Origin: Desulfovibrio sp. X2
GTDB lineage: Bacteria; Desulfobacterota; Desulfovibrionia; Desulfovibrionales; Desulfovibrionaceae
Direction: 5' to 3'
NCBI RefSeq assembly: GCF_000422205.1
Contig: NZ_ATHV01000021.1
Coordinates: forward strand, 22,610-86,609
DNA length: 64,000 bases
Shown piece by piece: positions 57,851 to 64,000 of the stretch. The notes below the pieces were generated by a model. The model was not told the origin of the DNA. It did not search any database and was given only the letters and a program-made list of their open reading frames with translations. The first letter of the stretch is position 1. Every line of letters begins with the position of its first letter. The position numbers and the translations under genes were made by a program.

Positions 57851-58444
57851 TTAGGCCTCGGCGGCGGCTTCGGCCTCGGCCTCGGGAGCGAGCACGCCGA
57901 CGACGGAGAAGTTCTCGTCGTAGACCACGTCCACACCTTCGGGAGCCTTGACGTCGGCGACCTGCAGGTTCTGGCCGATCTCCATCTCGGTGACGTCGAT
58001 GGAGATGAAGTCAGGCACGTTCAGCGGCAGGCACTCGATGGTCAGGATGTCGCGGAAGACGGTCAGCTGGCCGCCCAGGACGACGCCCTTGCACTTGCCG
58101 GTGATGCGGACCGGGATCTCGACGCGGATCTTCTTGGACAGGTCGATGCCCAGGAAGTCGACGTGCAGGATCTGGCGCTTGACGGGGTGGCGCTTCAACT
58201 CGCGGACGAGGCTCGGCTTATCGGTGACGACGCCGTCCTTCTCGATCTTGAGCGTCAGAACGTGGGACAGGCCCACCTTCTCGTAGGCCTTGGACAGGGC
58301 CAGCTCCGGGATCTGGACGAGGATGTTCTCGCCTTCCCCGTTGTAGAACACGCCCGGAACAAGCCCCTGGCTGCGCATGGTGCGACAGGAGCCCTTGCCG
58401 GTCTCGGAGCGGGCGGCTGCGGTCAGTTCGACTTGCTGGGACAT
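57851..58444 (-). CDS. rplY: 50S ribosomal protein L25 (Ctc form)
   Basis: 5S rRNA-binding protein in the long two-domain form (197 aa). The N-terminal L25 domain has LTAAARSETGKGSCRTMRSQ and GLVPGVFYNG, and the C-terminal TL5 domain begins about residue 95 (VDFLGIDLSKKIRVEIPVRI). The tail is Ala/Glu-rich (APEAEAEAAAEA). AAAGGAG is 8 bases before the ATG. It follows prs by 37 bases, the common prs-rplY-pth order. Confidence 0.95.
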   Translation of the reverse strand: MSQQVELTAAARSETGKGSCRTMRSQGLVPGVFYNGEGENILVQIPELALSKAYEKVGLSHVLTLKIEKDGVVTDKPSLVRELKRHPVKRQILHVDFLGIDLSKKIRVEIPVRITGKCKGVVLGGQLTVFRDILTIECLPLNVPDFISIDVTEMEIGQNLQVADVKAPEGVDVVYDENFSVVGVLAPEAEAEAAAEA

Positions 58445-58481
58445 CGTAAAACTCCTTTGCGTCGTGTGGCGGGCCCCTCTT

Positions 58482-59432
58482 CTAGACGAAGAGGACGCTC
58501 ACCGAGGATTCGGTATGGATGTTGTGGATCGCCTTGGCCAGCAGACCGGCCACGGACATGACCTTGATCTTGCTGCATTCCTTGGCCTTGGGGCCGAGGG
58601 GGATGGTGTCGGTGACGACGACCTCGGCGTAATGCGAATTTTCCAGGCGCTCGATGGCCGGGCCGGAGAGCACCGGATGGGTGGCGCAGGCCACGCACTT
58701 GCTCGCGCCGTGCTCCATGAGGACGCCCGCGGCCTCGCAGATGGTGCCGGCGGTGTCGATCATGTCGTCGAGAACGATGGCGATCTTGTCCTTGACGTTG
58801 CCGATGAGGTTCATGGCCCTTGCCTTGTTCGGCTCGTCGCGGCGCTTGTCGATGATCGCCAGGCTGGCGCCCAGGCGCTTGCCGTAGGCCCTGGCGCGCT
58901 CGACGCCGCCGGCGTCCGGGGAGACCACCACCACGTCCTCGTCCTTGTAGGCTTCCTTGATGTAGGAAAGAAGGACGGGCGCGGCGAAGAGGTTGTCCAC
59001 GGGCAGGTCGAAGAAGCCTTGGATCTGTCCGGCGTGCAGGTCGATGGTCAGCAGGCGGTTCATGCCCGCCACGGACAGGAAGTCCGAGACCAGCTTGGCG
59101 GAGATGGGCGCGCGGGGCACGACCTTGCGGTCCTGGCGCGCGTACCCGTAGTAGGGCACCACGGCCGTGACGCGCGAGGCGCTGGCGCGCTTGAGCGCGT
59201 CGAGGATCAGGCCGAGCTGCATGAGGTTGAAGTTGACGGGCGAGCAGGTGGGCTGGACGACGAAGACGTCCGCGCCGCGCACGTTGGCGCCGATCTCGAT
59301 GCGGATCTCGCCGTCGCTGAAGGTCTCGGCCAGGATGGGGGTGAGCTTGCACCCCATGTGATCGCAAATGGCCTCGGCCAGCTGGGGGTTGGCCGTACCA
59401 GAAAGAATTCTCAGATCTCCGTGCAGCGCCAT
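58482..59432 (-). CDS. prs: Ribose-phosphate pyrophosphokinase
   Basis: Makes PRPP for nucleotide, histidine and tryptophan synthesis. Motifs: [17 protein letters not shown] at the start, [10 protein letters not shown], the catalytic [23 protein letters not shown], and the PRPP-binding [13 protein letters not shown]. 316 aa. The ATG at 59432 lies 26 bases after the 3' end of tRNA-Gln; the frame stays open into the tRNA, but family homology begins at the ATG. Confidence 0.96.
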   Translation of the reverse strand: MALHGDLRILSGTANPQLAEAICDHMGCKLTPILAETFSDGEIRIEIGANVRGADVFVVQPTCSPVNFNLMQLGLILDALKRASASRVTAVVPYYGYARQDRKVVPRAPISAKLVSDFLSVAGMNRLLTIDLHAGQIQGFFDLPVDNLFAAPVLLSYIKEAYKDEDVVVVSPDAGGVERARAYGKRLGASLAIIDKRRDEPNKARAMNLIGNVKDKIAIVLDDMIDTAGTICEAAGVLMEHGASKCVACATHPVLSGPAIERLENSHYAEVVVTDTIPLGPKAKECSKIKVMSVAGLLAKAIHNIHTESSVSVLFV

Positions 59433-59458
59433 TTCTCTAGAACCTTGCGTTGTATGAA

Positions 59459-59534
59459 TGGCAGGGGAGGAAGGATTCGAACCCTCGAATGACGGGACCA
59501 AAACCCGTTGCCTTACCACCTTGGCTACTCCCCT
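59459..59534 (-). tRNA. tRNA-Gln (anticodon UUG)
   Basis: 76 nt including an encoded CCA. The acceptor stem AGGGGAG/CTCCCCT (59534-59528 and 59469-59463), discriminator G and the TTCGAATC T-loop are clear. The anticodon stem ACGGG/CCCGT encloses TTTTGGT, giving TTG. It starts 3 bases after ispE and ends 26 before prs, so it must be cut out of the operon transcript unless it has its own promoter. Confidence 0.95.
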
Positions 59535-59537
59535 GCG

Positions 59538-60434
59538 TCAGGGACTGTGTATGAAGGCCCCGGGGGCCTTTTCCTCCCCGGTCCCGGCCAGGGCGCGCGC
59601 AGCGGCATTCGCCGTGCTCAAGTCGCGAAAAGCGGCCACGATGCTCGCGCCGCTTCCGCTCATGACGGCCCCTGCCGCTCCGAGCCGCAACAACTCTTCC
59701 TTGTACCGTCTAAGAGTCTGAAACGCCGGGAAAACCGCGGCTTCGAAATCGTTTTCCAGGCAGACAGGCCAAGGGCAAAGAGAGCCTGTATCCATTTCAC
59801 CTGGGCCTGTCAACACTTGCGGCAGCCCGGCGCCGTGCGGTTTGCCCAGGCGGCGCGCGTCCCATTCGCGGTAGGCCCAGGCCGTATCCACGTGTTCGGA
59901 CGGGCAGAGAAGCAGCAGGTGGAGTCCGGAAAGATCGACTTCGACAGGCTGCAGCCGCTCGCCCACGCCGTGCGCCAGGGCGGGACGTCCGAGCAGGAAG
60001 AAGGGCACGTCGGCGCCCAGGCCGAGCGCGGTTTCGGCCAGCCGTTCGGGCGTGAGCGCGGCAGCCCCCGCGTGCTCGTTCAGGTAGGCGAGCATGGCCG
60101 CGGCGTCCGAGCTGCCGCCGCCGAGCCCGGCACCCGAGGGAATGTGCTTCTCCACCAGCACGCGGACGTCCGGGGGAATGCCCGTGGCCGCGGCGAAGGC
60201 CGTGCAGGCCCGGTGGACGAGGTTCTTCTCCGCGGGCACGTCCACGCCCGGACAGTCGAGGAGCAGGCCTCGGCCAGGTTCGCCCGGCGTCACGCGCAGC
60301 ACGTCGTGCGGCTCGGGAAGGGGAAGAAAAAGCGTTTCGAGCTCGTGGTACCCGTCCTCGCGGCGGCCCGTGATGCGCAGCACGAGGTTGACCTTGCAGG
60401 GGGCGGTGAGGACAGCGGGAGGGAAGGTCTTCAT
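59538..60434 (-). CDS. ispE: 4-diphosphocytidyl-2-C-methyl-D-erythritol kinase
   Basis: GHMP kinase of the MEP isoprenoid pathway. APCKVNLVLRITGRREDGYH at the N-terminus, the ATP-binding IPSGAGLGGGSSDAAAML near residue 104, and the C-terminal GAAGAVMSGSGASI are diagnostic. 298 aa. The ATG at 60434 has no Shine-Dalgarno: the degP terminator's T-run ends 5 bases upstream. It is followed by tRNA-Gln and prs. Confidence 0.95.
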   Translation of the reverse strand: MKTFPPAVLTAPCKVNLVLRITGRREDGYHELETLFLPLPEPHDVLRVTPGEPGRGLLLDCPGVDVPAEKNLVHRACTAFAAATGIPPDVRVLVEKHIPSGAGLGGGSSDAAAMLAYLNEHAGAAALTPERLAETALGLGADVPFFLLGRPALAHGVGERLQPVEVDLSGLHLLLLCPSEHVDTAWAYREWDARRLGKPHGAGLPQVLTGPGEMDTGSLCPWPVCLENDFEAAVFPAFQTLRRYKEELLRLGAAGAVMSGSGASIVAAFRDLSTANAAARALAGTGEEKAPGAFIHSP

Positions 60435-60439
60435 TGGGG

Positions 60440-60468
60440 AAAAAAGGGGAGGGCCGAAGCCCTCCCCC
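60440..60468 (-). terminator. Terminator after degP
   Basis: A 9-bp stem (60446-60454 with 60459-60467) has a TTCG tetraloop as read on the - strand, followed by six Ts (60445-60440). It lies 7 bases after the degP stop and immediately before the ispE start. Confidence 0.92.
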
Positions 60469-60474
60469 AGGTGG

Positions 60475-61917
60475 TTAGTGGGGAACCGTCATCGTCCTGA
60501 TGACATTGTGGCCCTGGCGCTTGATGAGCAGCAGGAGCACGCCCTTGGTCTTGCCCTCGGTCTTGTAGACGCGTTCGAAGTCGGCCACGCTGGACACGGG
60601 CTGCTGGTTGACCTCGAGGATCACGTCGCCGGGAGCGATCTGGGCCTGGTCGGCGGGAGAATCCTGCTCCACGTCCACGACCAGCAGGCCCTGGGGCTTT
60701 TCGAGCCCGAGCGCCTTGGCCTCGCGCTCGGTCACGGGACGCAGGGCCAGGCCGTCGATCTTGGCCTCGGGCTGCATCTGTCCGGGCTGGCCGCCGTTCG
60801 CCTCGGCGAGCTTCTCGGTGTCGCGCTGGCCGAGCACGGCCGTCAGGTCGAGGCTCTTGCCCTTGCGCCAGACGGTAAGGTGCACGGTCTGACCGGGCTT
60901 CAGCGCCGCGATGTGGCGCAGCAGCTCGGCGGAGTCGGCCACGTCCTCGCCGTTGACCTTGGTGATGACGTCCGCGGTCTTGAGTCCGGCCTTGTCGGCG
61001 GGCTGTCCGGGCAGCACGTTGGCGACCATGGCGCCCTTGGCCTCGGGCAGGCCCAGGGCCTTGGCCGCATCGGGGTTCACGTCCTGGATGGTCACGCCGA
61101 GCCAGCCGCGGGAAACCTTGCCCTTGGTCTTCAACTGCTCGATGACGGTCTTGACCATGTTGCTCGGCACGGCGAAGCCGATGCCCTGTCCCGAGGCCAC
61201 GATGGCGGTGTTCACGCCGATGACGTGGCCGTTCATGTCGATCAGCGGACCGCCGGAGTTGCCGGGGTTGATGCTGGCGTCGGTCTGGATGAAGTTGTCG
61301 AAGGGACCTGCGCCGATGATGCGGCCCTTGGCGCTGATGATGCCCGCGGTGACCGTGTGGCCGAGGCCGAATGGGTTGCCGATGGCCAGGACCCACTGGC
61401 CCACCTTGGCCTTGTCGGAGTCGCCGAAGGTCAGGGTGGGCAGGGTGCGTTTGGCGTCGATCTTGAGCAGGGCGAGGTCGGTCTCCTTGTCGCGGCCGAC
61501 GATCTTGGCCGGATAGGACTCGTCCGAGCCGAGCAGGTTGACCTTGATCTCGTCGGCCCCGGCGATGACGTGGTAGTTGGTCACGATGTAGCCGTCATCG
61601 GAGATGATGAAGCCGCTGCCGAGCGCGCCCTCCTTGTGGGGCCGCTGCGGCTGCTGTTCGCCGAAGAAGCGGTTGAACTGGTCGAAGAAGTCGTCCATGG
61701 GGCCGTTGCCTTGGCCACGCGGCGGACGGTGGGACTGGAAGAATTCCCGCATCGCGTCGTTGCCCTTGACCATCTTCACAGTGGAGATGTTCACCACGGC
61801 CTTGCCGGTTTCCTCGGCCAGTTCCGTGAAGTCGGGCAGGGTGGCCGAGTACGCTGTGGCCGCCATGAAGAGGACCAGGAAAAGACCTGGCAGCAGGCGT
61901 TTGGAGAGTGTGCGCAT
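60475..61917 (-). CDS. degP: Periplasmic serine protease DegP/HtrA
   Basis: 480-aa periplasmic protease/chaperone. A signal peptide ends near AYSA (LLPGLFLVLFMAATAYSA). The catalytic triad is VTNYHVIAGADE (His), KETDLALLKID (Asp) and NPGNSGGPLIDMNG (Ser). Two PDZ domains follow (WLGVTIQDVNPDAAKALGLP, then LALRPVTEREAKALGLEKPQ). AAGGAGAA is 8 bases before the ATG. It has its own promoter and terminator. No LA loop as long as that of E. coli DegP is obvious, so DegQ-like is also possible. Confidence 0.94.
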   Translation of the reverse strand: MRTLSKRLLPGLFLVLFMAATAYSATLPDFTELAEETGKAVVNISTVKMVKGNDAMREFFQSHRPPRGQGNGPMDDFFDQFNRFFGEQQPQRPHKEGALGSGFIISDDGYIVTNYHVIAGADEIKVNLLGSDESYPAKIVGRDKETDLALLKIDAKRTLPTLTFGDSDKAKVGQWVLAIGNPFGLGHTVTAGIISAKGRIIGAGPFDNFIQTDASINPGNSGGPLIDMNGHVIGVNTAIVASGQGIGFAVPSNMVKTVIEQLKTKGKVSRGWLGVTIQDVNPDAAKALGLPEAKGAMVANVLPGQPADKAGLKTADVITKVNGEDVADSAELLRHIAALKPGQTVHLTVWRKGKSLDLTAVLGQRDTEKLAEANGGQPGQMQPEAKIDGLALRPVTEREAKALGLEKPQGLLVVDVEQDSPADQAQIAPGDVILEVNQQPVSSVADFERVYKTEGKTKGVLLLLIKRQGHNVIRTMTVPH

Positions 61918-61983
61918 GATATGTTCTCCTTGGCATGGCGGGCGGCCTGAGCGCCGTCCGCGGGGGAATGAAAATCGGGATGG

Positions 61984-62011
61984 AGTATAGTCCAATTGGA
62001 ACGATTGTAAA
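61984..62011 (-). promoter_or_regulatory. Promoter of degP
   Basis: TTTACA (62011-62006), 16 bases, TATACT (61989-61984): five of six matches in each hexamer. It sits about 65 bases upstream of the start codon in an AT-rich segment. No CpxR- or sigma-E-like motif was recognised. Confidence 0.7.
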
Positions 62012-62052
62012 TAACTGTATGAAAATTTGTACCTCTTGTCGATGTGTTCATC

Positions 62053-62080
62053 TTGACATCCGAGCCCCAGGCTGCATAAA
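62053..62080 (+). promoter_or_regulatory. Promoter of tRNA-Arg
   Basis: Perfect TTGACA (62053-62058), 16 bases, CATAAA (62075-62080), 18 bases before the tRNA 5' end. It is the only + strand gene start here. Confidence 0.75.
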
Positions 62081-62098
62081 AACATCGTCTTCCTTCGC

Positions 62099-62175
62099 GT
62101 CCCCGTAGCTCAGCAGGATAGAGCAGCTGCCTCCTAAGCAGCAGGCCGTGCGTTCGAATCGCGCCGGGGACGCCA
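62099..62175 (+). tRNA. tRNA-Arg (anticodon CCU)
   Basis: 77 nt with encoded CCA (62173-62175). The acceptor stem is GTCCCCG/CGGGGAC with discriminator G, the D-stem starts GCTC, the anticodon stem GCTGC/GCAGC encloses CTCCTAA (anticodon CCT), and the T-loop is TTCGAATC. It has its own promoter and terminator. Confidence 0.96.
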
Positions 62176-62190
62176 CGATTTTCCGCTCTA

Positions 62191-62224
62191 AGAGGCCGCC
62201 TTCCGGGCGGCCTCTCGCTTTTTC
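62191..62224 (+). terminator. Terminator of tRNA-Arg
   Basis: A 10-bp stem (AGAGGCCGCC at 62191-62200 with its complement at 62206-62215) is followed by CGCTTTTTC. It lies 15 bases after the tRNA; the convergent amylase gene ends at 62244. Confidence 0.88.
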
Positions 62225-62243
62225 GGCATTTGCCGCCATCGGT

Positions 62244-63584
62244 CTACGGAACCCACCGGTAGACGGCATAGCCGCGCGGCGGGGCCCAGAATTCGGCCAT
62301 GCCCTCCGCGCTGTCGGGCTGGTCCTGCGGCATGTCGAGCGTCTGCGCGCTCCACCACGCGGCAGGCGTCCAGCGGCCGCCAGCTGTCCCTGTGAAGACC
62401 CGCTCCCCTCGCCATTGTCCGCCGTGGTTGTTGAGCGCGAGCACGAGTCCTTCCCGACCGACGCTCCCCGTGCGCTGCATGAGATAGAGGGTCTCGTCCG
62501 CCCAGAGGACGCGGCTTGGTCCGTCGGCGAGCTCTTCATGCACCCGGATCAGAGCGTCCATGCCGTGGGGCGTCCCCGACATGGCCAAGCCGTAGACGGC
62601 GTAGTCCTTCCAGTAGACGCAGGGATACCCCTCGTGAGTCAGGATGAAGGCATAGGCGAGCAGCTTGTCGTTCGCGATCTCCGGCGTATCCCCTCCGCGG
62701 AAATCGTGGTTGTCCACGAAGGTCACGGCCGTGGCCGGGCAGGCGCGGAACAGGAGATCCGGCCTGCACAGGGAGCGAAGGTCGTAGCCGTAGGAGTCGC
62801 ACAGCGCCTTGAGTTCCCAGCGCAAGGGAAAGTCGAAGGCCCCGACCGGATTGTCGCTCCAGCCATTGGCATCCTGCAGCCAGTCCGCGATGGCCCGCTC
62901 GCTGTCCCAGTTCTCGGCCACCGCATAAGGGCTCACCGCCCGGCCGCCGCGCTCGTAGCGGTACTCCTGGATGCTCTTGATGAGCCAGGTGCCGTAGCCC
63001 TTGACGAAGTCGTAGCGGAAGCCGTCGAAGCCGATCTCCTCCACCAGCCACCGGGCCAGATCCAGCATGCCGCGGTAGATATCCGGGTTCCTGTGGCAGA
63101 GGTCCGGCATGTCGCCGAAGGTCTCGTTGTCCCACCGTTCGTAGATGTTCGGATGGAAGCTCGTCCTGTCGCGCGGGAATCTGCCGCTCATGGGCCGAAA
63201 GAGCGTCCAGCGCTCGACGTGGTCGAGGTCGTTCACCTCCGTGGTGTCTGCGCCGTTGTTGTGGTTGAGGACCATGTCGGCATACGCCTGCAGGCCCTGG
63301 GCATGAATCTCTCCGATCAGGTCCTCGAGTTCGCGGCGCGAGCCGAAGAGCGTCTTGATCCCGCCTTTCTGGTCGAATTCCCCGAGATCGTAGTAGTCGT
63401 AGGGATCGTATCCCATGGACAGGCCGGAGACGTTTCCGGCCTTATGCGCAGGCGGCAGCCACAGGGCGGTCACCCCGGCACGCGCCAGATCCGCCGTCTT
63501 GCTGTGCAGATAGTTCCACCAGCCGCCGACACGGTTCTCGGCCTGCGGACAATCCCAGTAAAATGCCTGCATCATGACGCCCAT
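62244..63584 (-). CDS. Alpha-amylase (GH13), cytoplasmic
   Basis: 446-aa glycoside hydrolase that cuts alpha-1,4-glucans. The N-terminus MMQAFYWDCP and WLPPAHKAG are typical of the liquefying-type group. Conserved regions are ADMVLNHNNGAD, the Asp nucleophile in FDGFRYDFVKGY, the Glu acid in AVAENWDSE and the third Asp in FVDNHDFRGG. No signal peptide is seen, so glycogen turnover inside the cell is likely. AGGAGGTG precedes the ATG. It lies far from glgA/glgB but serves the same polymer. Confidence 0.93.
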   Translation of the reverse strand: MGVMMQAFYWDCPQAENRVGGWWNYLHSKTADLARAGVTALWLPPAHKAGNVSGLSMGYDPYDYYDLGEFDQKGGIKTLFGSRRELEDLIGEIHAQGLQAYADMVLNHNNGADTTEVNDLDHVERWTLFRPMSGRFPRDRTSFHPNIYERWDNETFGDMPDLCHRNPDIYRGMLDLARWLVEEIGFDGFRYDFVKGYGTWLIKSIQEYRYERGGRAVSPYAVAENWDSERAIADWLQDANGWSDNPVGAFDFPLRWELKALCDSYGYDLRSLCRPDLLFRACPATAVTFVDNHDFRGGDTPEIANDKLLAYAFILTHEGYPCVYWKDYAVYGLAMSGTPHGMDALIRVHEELADGPSRVLWADETLYLMQRTGSVGREGLVLALNNHGGQWRGERVFTGTAGGRWTPAAWWSAQTLDMPQDQPDSAEGMAEFWAPPRGYAVYRWVP

Positions 63585-63939
63585 CGGCGCACCTCCTGGC
63601 TTTTCATGTCCTGCCGGGAAGCTCGGGAGGAAGGGAGGGGCGGCCGCGCGGCTGCTTCCCGCCGCACGACTGCGTGGAGAGTGGGAGCTAATGATGAATT
63701 ATGCCCGGGGCCGAAAGAATGACAAGGGGGAATCGATTCCGCTCACGAGGCCTGAGGTCCCGGAAAAGCGGATAAAAAGGCTCAGGGCGAGACAGGGGAG
63801 GCATGTCCGGCCCGGCCGGGAATGCGTGAACTTTTTCGCAGGCGCCGGACCGGGGCTCCTGCCCCTTCACGAGGTGCACGTGCTGCCCCTTTGCTGCGTG
63901 AAGGCACAGGAGTGCGGGGGCGCGGCGCAGGGGCGGCCG
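63585..63939. other. Non-coding or unresolved stretch upstream of the amylase
   Basis: 355 bases to the contig end. The open frames on both strands have no recognisable similarity, and one on the + strand continues into adapter sequence. On the - strand the far end could be the 3' part of a gene cut by the contig end, but nothing identifies it. No clear promoter or terminator is seen. Confidence 0.4.
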
Positions 63940-64000
63940 AGATCGGAAGAGCGGTTCAGCAGGAATGCCGAGACCGGGAGCTAATCTCGTATGCCGTCTT
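63940..64000. other. Illumina adapter sequence (assembly artefact)
   Basis: From AGATCGGAAGAGCGGTTCAG (63940-63959) the bases follow the standard Illumina paired-end adapter through GCCGAGACCG (63967-63976). Seven bases that look like an index come next (63977-63983), then ATCTCGTATGCCGTCTT (63984-64000). It is not genomic. Confidence 0.97.

Noticed and set aside
63574..63984. Open frame at the right end of the window
   Set aside because: It starts inside the amylase gene on the other strand and its last 15 codons are Illumina adapter.

Overview
The window reads as a high-GC Deltaproteobacterium of the Desulfovibrio type. The basis is the gene content (hypABDE hydrogenase maturation, LPS heptose and KDO genes, flagellar export genes, a CarD-rho-prs-rplY-pth block, short Desulfovibrio-like HisH/HisF) and the very GC-rich third codon positions. 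No rRNA, insertion sequence, prophage or CRISPR array was seen. Most of the window is core chromosome. The last 61 bases are Illumina adapter sequence, so the window ends at an untrimmed contig end.

Layout. 0.2-6.3 kb (+): a NUDIX hydrolase, glycogen synthase glgA, a stand-alone glycogen-binding CBM48 protein, branching enzyme glgB, pdxA and gmhB. 6.3-11.9 kb (-): HD protein, ddl, waaA, kdsB, carA and a TPR protein, with overlapping ends. 12.0-14.1 kb (+): hypD-hypE. 14.2-17.8 kb (-): cheV, ispH, a dihydrouridine synthase and a small TPR protein behind a Fur-box-like promoter. 18-27.6 kb (-): flagellar operon fliR-flhB-flhA-flhF-flhG-fliA-cheY-fliL followed by three uncharacterised genes. 27.8-29.6 kb (-): M23 peptidase and a TtcA-like tRNA thiolase. 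30.0-31.9 kb (+): rpoZ-dnaJ-moaC. 32-35 kb (-): NYN nuclease, hisF, hisH and a DsbA-like lipoprotein. 35.2-36.2 kb (+): hldD. 36.2-41.1 kb (-): an unknown gene, mutL and lptD. 41.3-42.5 kb (+): alr.

42.5-46.2 kb is a metallocentre neighbourhood: mrp, hypB, hypA, a CBS-ACT protein and two tandem HesB/IscA-like genes. The second of these carries an in-frame UGA exactly where its neighbour has the conserved cysteine, followed by a SECIS-like hairpin. It is a selenoprotein gene that ordinary ORF calling splits, and it is the main discovery of the window.

46.4-48.3 kb (+): pyrR, a DUF309 protein and an EamA permease. 48.3-54.8 kb (-): argB, a palindromic repeat element, hslU, hslV, a macrodomain protein, an M16 peptidase and an M48/TPR peptidase. 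54.9-61.9 kb (-): degP, ispE, tRNA-Gln, prs, rplY, pth, carD and rho. 62.1-63.6 kb: tRNA-Arg (+) with clear promoter and terminator, then a cytoplasmic alpha-amylase (-). The amylase, glgA, glgB and the CBM48 protein together point to an active glycogen store.
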